The notes: generated by a model from the sequence alone, not told the origin. 64,000 bases of DNA from Sphingomonas crocodyli (GCF_004005865.1 NZ_SACN01000004.1:186001-250000); one strand, 5' to 3'. Shown: positions 7,437 through 17,615, numbered from the stretch's first letter. Made by a program: numbers and translations.

Positions 7437-10067
7437 TTACAGCGTGCGAGCACGCTCCTCGACTTCGAAGGTTTCGAGGAAGTCGCCGGCCTTGATGTCG
7501 GTGAAGTTCTGGGTGAACGTCACACCGCATTCCAGACCCGCACGCACTTCGGCGACATCGTCCTTGAAGCGACGCAGCGAGGCGATCTCGCCATTGTAAA
7601 TGATGACATCCTCGCGCGTGATGCGCGCCTTGAGCGCCTTGCGGATGATACCTTCGGTGACGAGCAGACCCGCTGCCTTGCCATGCTTGCCCGCAGAGAA
7701 GACTTCGCGGATTTCGGCGCGGCCGACCACGGTCTCGAAATATTCGGGACCAAGCTGCCCCGCCATCGCGGCGCGGATTTCGTCGAGCAGATCGTAGATC
7801 ACGTCATAATATTTGAGCGCGACCCCATCCCGCGTGGCGATCTCGCGCGCCTTGGCATTGGCGCGGACATGGAAGCCGATGATCGGCGCCTTGGAGGCGG
7901 CGGCCAGCGTCACATCGCTTTCGGTGATACCGCCAACGCCGGCCTGCAGGATGCGGACCTGGATATCGTCGGTCGAGATCTTGTTGAGCGAGCCGACAAT
8001 GGCTTCGACCGAACCCTGCGTGTCCGCCTTCACGACCACCGGGAACTGCTGCGCCTGCTTGGCCTTCATCGCCGAGAACATCGATTCGAGCGTGGCGGGC
8101 GCGTTGGTGGTGCGCTTGGCGTGGATCACGCCGGCACGATAGGCCGCAATCTCGCGGGCACGCGCTTCGCTTTCCACCACCGACAGCTTGTCGGCGGCGC
8201 CGGGGACGCCCGACAGGCCGAGCACTTCGACCGGCTGCGACGGGCCCGCTTCCTTCACGTTGCGGCCCTTGTCGTCGATCAGCGCGCGAACCTTGCCGCT
8301 CTCCGCGCCGACGACGAAGATGTCGCCGACCTTGAGCGTGCCGCGACCGACCAGAATCGTCGCGACCGGACCACGGCCCTTGTCGAGCTGCGCCTCGACC
8401 ACCGTGCCTTCGGCCGGGCGATCGGGATTGGCGTTGAGTTCGAGCAGTTCGGCCTGCAGCTGGATCTTCTCGATCAGATCGTCGAGGCCGGTCTTCTTGA
8501 GCGCCGAAACCTCGACCTCCTGAACGTCGCCGCCCATCGATTCGACCTGCACGTCGTGCTGGAGCAGCGCCTCACGCACCTTTTGCGCGTTCGACCCCGG
8601 CTTATCCATCTTGTTGATCGCGATGATCATCGGCACGTCGGCCGCCTTGGTGTGGTTGATCGCCTCGATCGTCTGCGGACGCAGGCCATCGTCGCCGGCG
8701 ACCACGATCACCACGATATCGGTGATATTCGCACCGCGTGCGCGCATTTCGCTGAAGGCTTCGTGGCCCGGCGTGTCGAGGAAGGTGATCTTGTCACCCG
8801 ACTTAATCTGCACCTGATAGGCGCCGATATGCTGGGTGATGCCGCCGGCTTCGCCCGACGCGACATCGGTGCCGCGCAGCGCGTCCAGCAGGCTGGTCTT
8901 GCCGTGATCGACGTGGCCCATGATCGTGACGACCGGGGCACGCGGCTTCAGCGTCTCGGCCGCATCGACGTCATCGGTGGTGACCAGATCGACGTCGCTG
9001 TCGGACACGCGCTTGATGTTGTGCCCGAACTCGGTGACGAGCAGCTCGGCCGTGTCCTGATCGATCGACTGATTGACCGTGACGGGCATGCCCATCTTGA
9101 ACAGCGCCTTCACCAGGTCGGCGCCGCGTTCGGCCATACGGTTGGCGAGTTCGCCGACCGTGATCGTTTCCGGCACGGCAACGTCGCGGACCTGCTTGGC
9201 AGCCGGGCCGCCCATCTGATGGGCGCGCTTGTCCTTTTCGCGGGCGCGCTTGAGCGCGGCGAGCGAACGCGCACGCGCACCGCCCGTATCGTCGTCGAGC
9301 GCGCGGGTAACGGTCAGCTTGCCCGACTGGCGGCGATCATCGCCCTTGCGATCACGCGCCGGCTTGGCCGGCTCGGGGCGACGTGCCGGCGTGACCGGCG
9401 TGAAGCGGCGCGGCGGCGGCGCGGCGTTGGTCGCGGGGCGGCTTTCGCCCGCATCGGTCTGCGGCGCGGCTTCGGGAGCAGCCTCCGCAGCGGCAGCGGC
9501 CTCGACAGCCTCGGCCTCACGAACGGCGGCTTCCTCGGCAGCGGCGCGCTGCGCCTCTTCCTCGGCGCGGCGATTCTCTTCGGCGCGGCGCTTTTCTTCC
9601 TCGTTCGCCTCGACCTTCGCACGCTCCTCGCGGCGGCGGGTCTCTTCGAGCGCGGCCATGCGCGCTTCTTCGGCCTCGCGCTGGAAACGCTCGAGCTGTT
9701 CGCGACGCTCAAGCGGGGTCAGCGGGCGCGAGGGCGCAACCGGGCGCGGCTGGGGTGCAGGCGCGGCCGGGCGCGGCGCGGCAGCCGCCGGAGCGGGCGC
9801 GGCCGGCGCGGGGGCCGGAGCCGGCGCCTGAGCAGCGGGCGCGGGCGCAGGAGCCGGCGCGGGGGCCGCGGCCTGAACCTGCGGTTCTTCCGTCACATGC
9901 GGTTCGGCCTCACCGGGACGGCCGAGGACACGGCGGCGCTTCACCTCGACCACGACGGTGTTCGAACGGCCGTGGCTGAAGCTCTGCTTCACCTGGCCCG
10001 TTTCGACCGTACGCTTGAGGCCCAGCGGCGCGCGCATGCCCAGTTTCGGCTTGTTGTCGTCACTCAT
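7437..10067 (-). CDS. infB: Translation initiation factor IF-2
   Basis: An 876-residue GTPase that places initiator tRNA on the 30S subunit. Order: an N-terminal IF2_N-like segment, a long Ala/Pro then Arg/Glu-rich linker to about residue 260 (typical of alphaproteobacteria), a second IF2_N domain near 320-370, the G domain with GHVDHGKTS near residue 381 and NKMD near 485, then domains II-IV ending in EERARTL. The start at 10067 ([10 protein letters not shown]) is the family consensus. It is downstream of the ylxR-type gene and upstream of rbfA. Confidence 0.98.
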   Translation of the reverse strand: MSDDNKPKLGMRAPLGLKRTVETGQVKQSFSHGRSNTVVVEVKRRRVLGRPGEAEPHVTEEPQVQAAAPAPAPAPAPAAQAPAPAPAPAAPAPAAAAPRPAAPAPQPRPVAPSRPLTPLERREQLERFQREAEEARMAALEETRRREERAKVEANEEEKRRAEENRRAEEEAQRAAAEEAAVREAEAVEAAAAAEAAPEAAPQTDAGESRPATNAAPPPRRFTPVTPARRPEPAKPARDRKGDDRRQSGKLTVTRALDDDTGGARARSLAALKRAREKDKRAHQMGGPAAKQVRDVAVPETITVGELANRMAERGADLVKALFKMGMPVTVNQSIDQDTAELLVTEFGHNIKRVSDSDVDLVTTDDVDAAETLKPRAPVVTIMGHVDHGKTSLLDALRGTDVASGEAGGITQHIGAYQVQIKSGDKITFLDTPGHEAFSEMRARGANITDIVVIVVAGDDGLRPQTIEAINHTKAADVPMIIAINKMDKPGSNAQKVREALLQHDVQVESMGGDVQEVEVSALKKTGLDDLIEKIQLQAELLELNANPDRPAEGTVVEAQLDKGRGPVATILVGRGTLKVGDIFVVGAESGKVRALIDDKGRNVKEAGPSQPVEVLGLSGVPGAADKLSVVESEARAREIAAYRAGVIHAKRTTNAPATLESMFSAMKAKQAQQFPVVVKADTQGSVEAIVGSLNKISTDDIQVRILQAGVGGITESDVTLAAASKAPIIGFHVRANAKAREIATRDGVALKYYDVIYDLLDEIRAAMAGQLGPEYFETVVGRAEIREVFSAGKHGKAAGLLVTEGIIRKALKARITREDVIIYNGEIASLRRFKDDVAEVRAGLECGVTFTQNFTDIKAGDFLETFEVEERARTL

Positions 10068-10083
10068 CAGTAAACCGAACCCT

Positions 10084-10812
10084 TCACTTCAAAACTTGTA
10101 GCGCCGATGGACCCTGCGAAGTCTCTTCGCAAGGTACGGGCGCATCGTATCGTCCAATAAAGCCGCACCAGCGGGCGAACGCTTGCGCGACGCGCGCGGC
10201 GGAAGCCGGCGCGGTCAAGGCGATATGTACCACATTTTCCCGCCCTAACGCCATCGACAATATGGTGCGCGATGCGGGGATTACCAAGCCCCTGAGGTCG
10301 CTACCCTCGCGATCGCTGCCGACACGCAGCGCCTGATCGAGCTTGCGATTGCCGTCGGCGCCCGCATCCGCGGCGTGGAGAAGCAGGTGAACCTGCCCGC
10401 GACGCGCCGCCTCCTCGATCCGATCCGATCCGGCGAGGACGGCCCCCGCGCGATTCTCCAGCCCGAGTCGATCGAGCGCAAGGCGCTGCAGCCCCTGCTC
10501 GATCATGTCGGGCAGGTCTGCTGGAATCTTCAGGTCGCCGGTATTGAACGCACGGGCGAGCGCGCCCTTGAGCTTGCCCTTGGCCAGCGCGGTTTCGAGC
10601 GCAGCCTTGTCCACGCCGATCCACGCGCCGCGCCCCGGCGCCTTGGCGCGCAGATCGGGCAGCACCGCGCCATCCGGCCCGAGCGCGAGCCGGATCAGAT
10701 TGGCGCGCGCGTCATGCGCGCCGGTCAGGACGCACTTGCGCTCGGGGACGTGCTTGTCGCCCGTCCCCGCTTCCGCTTCGGTTACGCCTTCGAGATGCTC
10801 ATCGTTTGCCAT
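10084..10812 (-). CDS. YlxR-type RNA-binding protein (DUF448 plus L7Ae-like domain)
   Basis: A 242-residue protein in the standard position between nusA and infB. Residues about 22-100 match the YlxR/DUF448 fold (PERKCVLTGAHDARANLIRL, then PGRGAWIGVDKAALE), a nucleic-acid-binding domain. Residues about 120-205 look like an L7Ae/ribosomal L30e-type RNA-binding domain. The fusion of the two is usual in alphaproteobacteria. Its precise role in transcription-translation is not settled. Confidence 0.88.
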   Translation of the reverse strand: MANDEHLEGVTEAEAGTGDKHVPERKCVLTGAHDARANLIRLALGPDGAVLPDLRAKAPGRGAWIGVDKAALETALAKGKLKGALARAFNTGDLKIPADLPDMIEQGLQRLALDRLGLENRAGAVLAGSDRIEEAARRGQVHLLLHAADAGADGNRKLDQALRVGSDREGSDLRGLVIPASRTILSMALGRENVVHIALTAPASAARVAQAFARWCGFIGRYDAPVPCEETSQGPSALQVLK

Positions 10813-10868
10813 TCGCGGGAGCGACCTCCTGCGACGGCTTCAAGCCGATGATGGGAGCGAACGACATT

Positions 10869-12473
10869 TTAGGCGTCATCCTCCGCGAACCAGCCGGCGG
10901 CGTGGCGCGCGGCCATGATGATCTCGTTGCCCTGCTCCATCGACAGGCCATATTCGCCCAGCACGCCGCCCTTGTCGGCTTCGGACGGGCTGCGATCGCC
11001 ACGGTCGTTCTTGTCCGGGCCACGGCGACGCTGCTCGGCGCGCTTCTTGAGAACCAGTTCGTCCGACGCGAGATCGGCGAGGTCGTCGAGGGTCTTGATG
11101 CCCGCCTTGCCCAACGTCACCAGCATCGCTTCGGTGATGTAGGGCATTTCGGCCAGGCCATCCTCGACGCCCAGACCACGGCGCTCGTCGCGCGCAGCCT
11201 GTTCGCGGCGATCGAGCGCTTCCTGCGCGCGGCTCTGCAGCTCCTGGCCGAGCTCATCGTCGAAGCCCTCGATCGAGGCGAGCTCGTCGAGTTCGACATA
11301 GGCGACTTCTTCCAGCGCGCCGAAGCCTTCGGCGACCAGCAGCTGCGCGAGCGTCTCGTCGACGTCGAGTTCGTTCTGGAACATCTCTGAACGCTCGACG
11401 AATTCCTTCTGGCGCTTCTCGCTGGCGTCGGCCTCGGTCAGGATGTCGATCGCCGAGCCGGTGAGCTGCGAAGCGAGACGGACATTCTGGCCACGACGGC
11501 CGATGGCGAGCGACAGCTGATCGTCGGGAACGACGACTTCGATCCGGCTCTCTTCTTCGTCGATCACGACGCGGGCGACCTGCGCGGGCTGCAGCGCGTT
11601 GACGACGAAGGTCGCGGTGTCGGGCGACCAGGGGATGATGTCGATCTTCTCGCCCTGCATTTCCTGCACAACGGCCTGAACGCGGCTGCCCTTCATGCCG
11701 ACGCAGGCGCCGACCGGATCGATCGACGAATCGTGGCTGATGACGCCGATCTTCGCGCGCGAACCCGGATCGCGGGCGGCGGCCTTGATCTCGATGATGC
11801 CGTCGTAGATTTCGGGCACTTCCTGCGCGAACAGCTTCTTCATGAAGTCGGGGTGCGCGCGGCTCAGGAAGATCTGCGGCCCGCGATTTTCGCGACGGAC
11901 CGACAGGATCAGCGAACGGACGCGATCGCCGACGCGGACGACTTCGCGCGGGATCTGCTGATCGCGGCGGATGACGCCTTCGGCGCGGCCCAGATCGACG
12001 ACGACATGGCCGAACTCGACGCGCTTGACGACGCCGGTGATGATTTCGCCGCTGCGATCCTTGAACTCGTCATACTGGCGCTCGCGCTCAGCATCGCGGA
12101 CCTTCTGGAAGATGATCTGCTTGGCGGCCTGCGCCTGGATGCGGCCGAATTCGATCGGGGGCAGCGGATCGACGATGAAGTCGCCGACGGCGGCGCCCTT
12201 CTGCAGCTTCTGCGCGTCGGTCAGGCTGACCTGCTTGAAATAGTCGTCGACCTGCTCGACCACCTCGACCACGCGCCACAGCCGCATGTCGCCCGACTTG
12301 CCGTCGATCTTCGCGCGGATGTCGTTCTCGGCGCCATAGCGGGTCTTGGCCGCGCGCTGGATCGCGTCCTCCATCGCCTCAATCACGATTTCGCGATCGA
12401 TCAGCTTTTCGCGCGCAACCGAATCGGCGATCGCGAGCAGCTCGGCCTTGTTGGCGGAAATGGCGGTGGCCAT
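10869..12473 (-). CDS. nusA: Transcription termination/antitermination factor NusA
   Basis: A 534-residue RNA polymerase-binding factor controlling pausing, termination and rRNA antitermination. Order: the N-terminal RNAP-binding domain (to about residue 130), S1 ([16 protein letters not shown] near 150-165), KH1 and KH2 ([27 protein letters not shown]) to about 345, then a C-terminal helix-hairpin-helix region and an acidic end. It follows rimP by eight bases. Confidence 0.97.
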   Translation of the reverse strand: MATAISANKAELLAIADSVAREKLIDREIVIEAMEDAIQRAAKTRYGAENDIRAKIDGKSGDMRLWRVVEVVEQVDDYFKQVSLTDAQKLQKGAAVGDFIVDPLPPIEFGRIQAQAAKQIIFQKVRDAERERQYDEFKDRSGEIITGVVKRVEFGHVVVDLGRAEGVIRRDQQIPREVVRVGDRVRSLILSVRRENRGPQIFLSRAHPDFMKKLFAQEVPEIYDGIIEIKAAARDPGSRAKIGVISHDSSIDPVGACVGMKGSRVQAVVQEMQGEKIDIIPWSPDTATFVVNALQPAQVARVVIDEEESRIEVVVPDDQLSLAIGRRGQNVRLASQLTGSAIDILTEADASEKRQKEFVERSEMFQNELDVDETLAQLLVAEGFGALEEVAYVELDELASIEGFDDELGQELQSRAQEALDRREQAARDERRGLGVEDGLAEMPYITEAMLVTLGKAGIKTLDDLADLASDELVLKKRAEQRRRGPDKNDRGDRSPSEADKGGVLGEYGLSMEQGNEIIMAARHAAGWFAEDDA

Positions 12474-12481
12474 GACGATGC

Positions 12482-13006
12482 TTATCCTTCCGTTTTGATA
12501 CTGTCCGCGCCTTCGGTCGAAAGCGGCGCGGTGGCCTTGATGAGAGCGTCGGTCAGGATCAGCTTGGCGCTGGCGATCTGAGCCAGCGGCACGGCGATCT
12601 CACCAAGCTTGTTTACATCGAGTCGGACCGAGTCGCCATCACGACCCAATATCCGCCCGTCGAACTGTTTCCGGCCGTTCAGCGGCTCGGCCACCTTTAC
12701 CCGCGCGTCGAAGCCCGACCAGTCGATCCAGTCCTGCGCGCGCGTCAACGGACGATCGATACCGGGCGAGCTGACCTCGAGCCGATAGGCGTCCTCGATC
12801 GGATCAAGCTCGTCGAACTTCTCCGAAATACGGCGCGACAAAGCCTCGCAATCGGTGAGGTCGAGCTGCCGGGTATCGGGCCGTTCGGCCATCACCTGCA
12901 GCGTCGGATCGCTCTTTCCGCCGAAGAAAGCGACACGCACGAGCGCGAGCCCGAGCGCTTCCGCTTCGGGTTCGATCAACTTCGTCAGCGCCGCGATATC
13001 GGTCAT
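12482..13006 (-). CDS. rimP: Ribosome maturation factor RimP
   Basis: A 174-residue 30S assembly factor. YRLEVSSPGIDRPLTRAQD is the diagnostic RimP motif in the middle of the protein, and the N-terminal helix with E-A-E-A-L-G-L is conserved. First gene of the rimP-nusA-ylxR-infB-rbfA operon; its promoter must lie in the 317-bp gap shared with the divergent receptor gene. Confidence 0.96.
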   Translation of the reverse strand: MTDIAALTKLIEPEAEALGLALVRVAFFGGKSDPTLQVMAERPDTRQLDLTDCEALSRRISEKFDELDPIEDAYRLEVSSPGIDRPLTRAQDWIDWSGFDARVKVAEPLNGRKQFDGRILGRDGDSVRLDVNKLGEIAVPLAQIASAKLILTDALIKATAPLSTEGADSIKTEG

Positions 13007-13323
13007 TCAGAGTCCCAAAGTGCATGGCATGGGGCTTCGGCGCCGGAAGCGTCCGCTCCCGGCCTCGTCAGAGTTACCCATGTCGAGATGAGCGCCATAT
13101 AGGCCAAGGCATTGCGCAGGGCAAGCACAGCCGCGCGCGCCATCCAACAGCGTCGTCGGCAAGCTTTCGTGCCTTTTTTGCAACAGGGCGAAAGGTTTCA
13201 GACATCGACATATTTCAGCAACGTCGTTTTGCGACGCATTTGCAATTTAGTGATTGACTAAGATGCGAGTGATTATCAATAGCCCGCTCACTAGTGGAAT
13301 AATCCGCGAAAAGAGGGGGAATT
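13007..13323. promoter_or_regulatory. Divergent promoter region between rimP and the siderophore receptor
   Basis: A 317-bp non-coding gap. On the plus strand a promoter-like pair TTGACT (13254-13259) and CAATAG (13277-13282) with 17-base spacing overlaps the Fur-like site at 13264-13281. AGAGGGGG before the receptor ATG is the ribosome binding site. The half nearer rimP is GC-rich with no motif I can assign. Confidence 0.55.
13264..13281 (+). promoter_or_regulatory. Fur-like operator upstream of the siderophore receptor
   Basis: An 18-base site with the pattern TGC-N-A-K-TGATT-W-K-CAATA, shared with sites at 15881-15898 and 16134-16151. It overlaps the presumed -10 region of the receptor gene, as expected for an iron-dependent repressor. 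Confidence 0.65.
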
Positions 13324-15756
13324 ATGTCTCGATCTTCGTCTTTCAAGGCGAGCAGCTCGCCTGCTTTCCTGGCGCTCGGCTGCGTTGGCCTGATCGCCTC
13401 GGCTCCGGGCTATGCCCAGGACGCCAAGCCGGCCAACAAGGATCTCGGCAGCTTCGAAGTCACCGACACCGCGATTGACGAAGTCAAGGTCGATCGGGTC
13501 GAATCACCCAAGGCGACCCGCCCGCTCGTCGACACGCCGCAGACGATCACCGTCATCGGCAAGACCACGATCCAGCAGCAGAACCTGCTGACCCTGCGCG
13601 ACGTGCTGTCGACCGTTCCCGGCATCACCTTCGGCGCCGGCGAAGGCGGCTTCGGCTATGGCGACCGCATCATCCTGCGCGGCCAGGACGCGAAGAACGA
13701 CGTGACCACCGACGGTGTCCGCTCGCAGGCGTTCGGCAACCGCAACGAAGTCTATAATATCGAGCAGGTCGAAGTCACCAACGGCGCCAACTCGGTCGTC
13801 AACGGCGGCGGCTCGGTCGCCGGCACGATCAACCTCGTCACCAAGCGCCCGCTTGCCGAAGACCAGACGGTCATCAGCGCCGGCGTCGGCACCGACAATT
13901 ATTATCGCGCCACGGTCGACGCCAACGCGCGCGTCAGCGATTTCATCGCGATCCGCCTGAACGCGGTCTATCACGAGAATGACGTGCCGGGCCGCAAGGT
14001 CGAGGATTACAAGCGCTGGGGCGTCGCGCCGGCGATCACCTTCGGCATCGACAGCCCGACCAGCTTCACCCTCCAGGGCGAATATCTGGACGACAAGGCG
14101 ATGCCGCAATACGGCTTGCGCTATTACGCCAACCTCGGCGGCTTCCTGCCCGAGTTCGATCGCGAGGGCTATTATGGCTTCGCGAACCTCGACAAGCAGA
14201 ACAGCAAGACCAAGTCGGTCCAGGGCATCTTCAGCCACGAGTTCAGCGACAAGGTGAAGATCCGCAACCTGAGCCGCTTCGAGCATATCCGCCAGGATAC
14301 GGTCACCAGCCAGCCGAACGGCACCTTCTGCCTCGCCTCGACCGGTCTGCAGCCGCAGGCGCCGTTCATCGGCGGCACGGCAGCAGCATGCGGCGCGGCG
14401 GTTCCCCCGGGCTTCTACCTGCCCACCGGCGGCCGCGGCGTGCAGCGCTTCATCACCAACGAGACCACCTACAACCAGACCGACTTGACCGCCGAAGTCG
14501 ACACCGGCGGCATCAAGCACTCGATCGTGCTCGGTGCGTCGATCCTGTTGCAGGATTATGCGCAGACCCAGGGCAACCTGCCGCGCAACCCCGATGGTTC
14601 GACCCCGGCTTTCCCGCTGGTGAGCATCTCGAACCCCGGCACGGTCGTGCAGGGTCCGTCGGGTGGTGGCCGCGTTTACGGCAACAACACCTATAACGGT
14701 CCGATCAACTTCATTCTGGGCAGCCGCAACCGCGGCGAACAGAATGCTTACGCTGTCTATCTGTTCGATACGATCGCATTCACCGACTGGTTCGAACTGA
14801 ACGGCGGCATGCGCTACGAGAAGAACAAGGGCTTCAACCGCACGATCAGCTATTCGACGAGCGGCGCGACCATCGGTCAGGTTTCGGGAACGACCGGGCC
14901 GTTCAGCAACAACGACAACCTCTTCTCGTATCGCGTCGGCGCGGTGTTCAAGCCCACGCCGAACACCAGCCTCTACTTTGCTTACGGCAACTCCAAGCTG
15001 CCGTCGCAGACGTCGGTCGACGGTTCGTGCGCGACCAACAACTGCAACGTGAAGCCGGAGACGACGAAGAACTACGAAATCGGCGTCAAGGCCGATCTGT
15101 TCGACAAGAAGCTGCTGCTGACCGCGTCGCTGTTCCGCAACGATCGTGACAGCATCCGCATCGCGTCGAACGATCCGACCCAGACCGACCAGCGTCTCGA
15201 CGGCAATCAGCGCGTGGAAGGCGTCTCGCTCGGCGCTTCGGGCAATATCACCCCGAACTGGACGATCTCGGCGAACTACATGTACCTGAAGTCGGACATC
15301 AAGCAGGGCGTCTCCGACGTCTGCTTGGCCAATCCGGGCGTCACCAATGCGGTCGCGACCTGCGCCGGCGTCAACAATGCGGCCTTCCCGGATCCGACGC
15401 GCGGTTATTCGCTGACCAACACGCCGAAGCATTCGGGCAGCCTGTTCACGACCTACCGCTTCGATTTCGGTCTGGAAATCGGCTACGGCCTGACCCACCA
15501 GGGCAAGTTCCTGCTGAACCAGCCGACGCTCGCGCAGCTGATCGCGAACACCTACGTCGCGTATAACGTGCCGAGCTACACGATCCATCGTGCGATGGCG
15601 TCCTATGCCTTCACCGACAATCTGAAGGCGCAGGTCAACGTCCAGAACTTCACCAACAAGAAGTATGTGACGACCGTCCGCAACGCGGTGGCCGGCAGCT
15701 GGGCGCAGCCGGGCGTGGGCCGCTCGGCGGTGTTCAGCCTGAACTACGCTTTCTAA
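13324..15756 (+). CDS. TonB-dependent siderophore receptor (catecholate type, Fiu/PiuA-like)
   Basis: An 810-residue outer-membrane receptor. Residues 1-32 form a Sec signal peptide ending near GYAQD. The plug domain spans about 60-190, with VDTPQTITVI, the LRG region and NGANSVVNGGGSVAGTINLV. The rest is a beta-barrel with regular aromatic strands ending in the outer-membrane signature Phe. The nearby PiuC-type dioxygenase, tonB and Fur-like operators argue for ferric-siderophore import, probably catecholate. The ligand cannot be read from sequence. An intrinsic terminator follows. Confidence 0.92.
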   Translation: MSRSSSFKASSSPAFLALGCVGLIASAPGYAQDAKPANKDLGSFEVTDTAIDEVKVDRVESPKATRPLVDTPQTITVIGKTTIQQQNLLTLRDVLSTVPGITFGAGEGGFGYGDRIILRGQDAKNDVTTDGVRSQAFGNRNEVYNIEQVEVTNGANSVVNGGGSVAGTINLVTKRPLAEDQTVISAGVGTDNYYRATVDANARVSDFIAIRLNAVYHENDVPGRKVEDYKRWGVAPAITFGIDSPTSFTLQGEYLDDKAMPQYGLRYYANLGGFLPEFDREGYYGFANLDKQNSKTKSVQGIFSHEFSDKVKIRNLSRFEHIRQDTVTSQPNGTFCLASTGLQPQAPFIGGTAAACGAAVPPGFYLPTGGRGVQRFITNETTYNQTDLTAEVDTGGIKHSIVLGASILLQDYAQTQGNLPRNPDGSTPAFPLVSISNPGTVVQGPSGGGRVYGNNTYNGPINFILGSRNRGEQNAYAVYLFDTIAFTDWFELNGGMRYEKNKGFNRTISYSTSGATIGQVSGTTGPFSNNDNLFSYRVGAVFKPTPNTSLYFAYGNSKLPSQTSVDGSCATNNCNVKPETTKNYEIGVKADLFDKKLLLTASLFRNDRDSIRIASNDPTQTDQRLDGNQRVEGVSLGASGNITPNWTISANYMYLKSDIKQGVSDVCLANPGVTNAVATCAGVNNAAFPDPTRGYSLTNTPKHSGSLFTTYRFDFGLEIGYGLTHQGKFLLNQPTLAQLIANTYVAYNVPSYTIHRAMASYAFTDNLKAQVNVQNFTNKKYVTTVRNAVAGSWAQPGVGRSAVFSLNYAF

Positions 15757-15799
15757 CAATCCTCTCCTCGCCGGTGGGCTAACCCCCGGATCGGCGTCT

Positions 15800-15837
15800 G
15801 GCCCGCCTCTCTCCCTTGAGAGGCGGGCCTTTTCTTT
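15800..15837 (+). terminator. Intrinsic terminator after the siderophore receptor
   Basis: GGCCCGCCTCT (15800-15810) pairs perfectly with AGAGGCGGGCC (15819-15829) and is followed by TTTTCTTT. The stem core is the same as in the terminator of the predicted small RNA downstream. Confidence 0.92.
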
Positions 15838-15880
15838 GCGCGCGATCCTTCGTGCAGAAAATCGTCACGGCGGACGTTAT

Positions 15881-15898
15881 TGCTATTGATTTGCAATA
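15881..15898 (+). promoter_or_regulatory. Fur-like operator over the small RNA promoter
   Basis: Same 18-base pattern as the other two sites, extended to a TATTGC...GCAATA dyad at 15878-15898. It covers a -35-like TTGATT (15886-15891), which is followed after 16 bases by TAGAGT (15908-15913). The layout predicts a start near 15920 and repression by an iron-loaded regulator. Confidence 0.7.
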
Positions 15899-15919
15899 AA
15901 GACTCGCTAGAGTGAGTCG

Positions 15920-16050
15920 GGAAGAGGGGGTGACGGCTTCACCGCTGCCACCCCGGTAAAGATTACAGCTCCCACGTCGGGCAGGCGCTGCCCCGCAACT
16001 GTCCGACGTAGAAGGCCCGCCTCACCCCTGGGAGGCGGGCCTTCCCCTTT
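15920..16050 (+). ncRNA. Predicted iron-regulated small RNA between the receptor gene and tonB
   Basis: No coding frame explains 15840-16130, yet the stretch has a complete transcription unit. A promoter-like pair under a Fur-like operator is followed by about 130 bases and a perfect 12-bp terminator stem (16012-16023 with 16032-16043) and a C/T-rich tail. The predicted RNA can form a first hairpin closed by GGGGTG/CACCCC (about 15925-15954), an unpaired stretch around 15955-15974 containing CAGCTCCCAC, and a second hairpin closed by CGTCGG/CCGACG (about 15975-16008). The C-rich unpaired segment could pair with ribosome binding sites. By analogy it would be a RyhB-type iron-sparing RNA, but no homology to any named RNA is claimed. 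It could instead be an attenuated leader of tonB. Confidence 0.6.
16012..16050 (+). terminator. Intrinsic terminator of the predicted small RNA
   Basis: AAGGCCCGCCTC (16012-16023) and GAGGCGGGCCTT (16032-16043) are perfect inverted arms followed by CCCCTTTC. The stem shares its core with the receptor gene terminator at 15800-15829. Confidence 0.85.
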
Positions 16051-16133
16051 CTGGAGCCCTTTGCCGACCATGTGAAAAACCGCGCATTTCTGCGACCGAC
16101 ATGTCCCAATCATTACGGAACCGCGCTCGATAT

Positions 16134-16151
16134 TGCGATTGATTTGCAATA
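16134..16151 (+). promoter_or_regulatory. Fur-like operator upstream of tonB
   Basis: Differs from the small RNA operator by one base over 18 and shares its extended dyad (16131-16151). A TTGATT -35-like hexamer lies within it in the same position. It is 42 bases before the tonB ATG and would place tonB and the PiuC-type gene under the same control as the receptor. Confidence 0.7.
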
Positions 16152-16193
16152 CGAATCGGCGTAGCGACCTCGGCAGGCAGGGAGTCCCTAAAA

Positions 16194-16910
16194 ATGCACG
16201 CTACGCTGGACATGGCGGGCGGTGGAACGGCGACGGCAGGTTTCCACACGACCTTTCCCGAAGACCGCGAGATCGCGGTCGAACGGTCGGTCTATGGCGT
16301 GCAATCGGGACCGCGCTGGCGCACGATCGGCCTGGTCGTTCTGGGCCATGTCGCGCTGATCGGCGCTCTCATCAAACTCGACGTTATTCCGATGGCGAAG
16401 GCCAAGCACGGCCCGCTGGTGATCGATCTGGTCATCGAGCCGCCGGTGCCGCCGCCCGTCCCCACCGAGACGGCCAAGCCCGTCGAGAAGGTGAAGTCGC
16501 TGATCGTCGCCCCGCAGCCGATCGTGCAGGTTCCCACGCCCGCACCGTCGCCTGTCATCACCACGCCGACCCCGCCGCCGCCCAAGGCCGAGGTTGCGCC
16601 CGTCACGCCGCCCTCCCCTCCGGGGCCGGTCGCTGTCGACGACGTATCGTCGAATATGCTGCGCTACGAAGCGCCCAAATATCCGATCGAGCTGCGCCGC
16701 GCGCATAAGGAGGGCATCGTCCGCCTGCTGCTGGTGATCGATACGCAGGGCCGCGTCGCGCAGGCTTCGATCATCGACACCAGCGGTTACAAATCGATGG
16801 ATCAATCCGCCCTCGAGGCGGTCCGCCGCTGGCTGTTCAAGCCGTTCATGCGCGGCGGTGTTCCCGTCGAGGTGCAGGGCGCCGTTCGTTTCCCCTTCAA
16901 GTTGAAGTGA
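16194..16910 (+). CDS. tonB: Energy transducer TonB
   Basis: A 238-residue protein that links the inner-membrane proton motive force to outer-membrane receptors. One transmembrane helix lies near residues 44-62 ([16 protein letters not shown]), followed by a Pro-rich spacer (about 75-145) and a C-terminal TonB domain (about 155-238) with the motif [20 protein letters not shown]. About 43 cytoplasmic residues precede the helix, longer than in classical TonB. No exbB/exbD lie alongside, so a shared motor elsewhere must serve it. The PiuC-type gene follows after seven bases. Confidence 0.92.
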   Translation: MHATLDMAGGGTATAGFHTTFPEDREIAVERSVYGVQSGPRWRTIGLVVLGHVALIGALIKLDVIPMAKAKHGPLVIDLVIEPPVPPPVPTETAKPVEKVKSLIVAPQPIVQVPTPAPSPVITTPTPPPPKAEVAPVTPPSPPGPVAVDDVSSNMLRYEAPKYPIELRRAHKEGIVRLLLVIDTQGRVAQASIIDTSGYKSMDQSALEAVRRWLFKPFMRGGVPVEVQGAVRFPFKLK

Positions 16911-16917
16911 TCCGCTC

Positions 16918-17601
16918 ATGATGATCGCCGTTCCCGGCGTCCTCGACGCCGATGCGCTGGCGCATGTCCGCAAGCTGATCGACGCGGCCGAATGGGTCGA
17001 TGGCAATGTGACTTCGGGCCACCAGTCCGCGCTCGCCAAGCGCAATCGGCAACTGCCCGAGGAAAGCGAGGCCGCGCAGCAGGCGGGGCGCATCATCCTC
17101 GACGCGCTCGGCCGATCGCCCTTGTTCATCGCAAGCGCGCTGCCGCTCAAGATCTTCCCGCCCTTGTTCAATCGCTATTCGGGCGGCGAGAAGTTCGACA
17201 CCCATGTCGACAATGCGATCCGCATCCGCCGGGGCACCGATTTCCGCGTGCGATCCGATCTGTCGATGACCGTGTTCCTCGCCGATCCCGAAAGCTATGA
17301 CGGCGGCGATCTAGTGGTCGAGGACACCTATGGCGCGCACAGCGTCAAGCTCGCGGCGGGCGATGCCATCCTCTACCCATCGTCCAGCCTGCACATGGTG
17401 ACGCCGGTGACGCGCGGCGAGCGCATCTGCTCCTTCTTCTGGATGCAGAGCATGGTGCGCGACGATGGCGAGCGCAGCCTGCTGTTCGATCTCGACCAGT
17501 CGATCCAGACGATCGCCGCCGACCGTGGCCAGGGCGATCCGGAGATCATTCGCCTGACCGGCGTTTATCACAACCTGCTCCGCCGCTGGGCCGACGCCTA
17601 G
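16918..17601 (+). CDS. PiuC-type Fe(II)/2-oxoglutarate-dependent dioxygenase (PKHD-type)
   Basis: A 227-residue member of the PKHD-type hydroxylase family (PiuC/YbiX). The double-stranded beta-helix carries the iron ligands H and D in [10 protein letters not shown] and the distal H in [15 protein letters not shown], whose final R is the 2-oxoglutarate contact. Relatives sit next to catecholate siderophore receptors and are induced by iron starvation, which fits the position directly after tonB. The substrate is unknown. Confidence 0.9.
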   Translation: MMIAVPGVLDADALAHVRKLIDAAEWVDGNVTSGHQSALAKRNRQLPEESEAAQQAGRIILDALGRSPLFIASALPLKIFPPLFNRYSGGEKFDTHVDNAIRIRRGTDFRVRSDLSMTVFLADPESYDGGDLVVEDTYGAHSVKLAAGDAILYPSSSLHMVTPVTRGERICSFFWMQSMVRDDGERSLLFDLDQSIQTIAADRGQGDPEIIRLTGVYHNLLRRWADA

Positions 17602-17615
17602 GGTTAAACCGTAGC

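Noticed and set aside
7431..10073. An 880-codon plus-strand open frame covering infB, and similar long frames opposite pnp, the two receptors, ligD and dnaE2
   Set aside because: They are antisense shadows produced by the high GC third-position bias; they lack start signals and protein family features, while the sense frames are clear family members.
15919..16010. Cobalamin riboswitch
   Set aside because: GCTGCCCCGCAACTGT resembles the riboswitch core, but the other conserved boxes are not in the right order and no B12 gene follows. The unit ends in a terminator before the tonB promoter. A covariance model scan would settle it.
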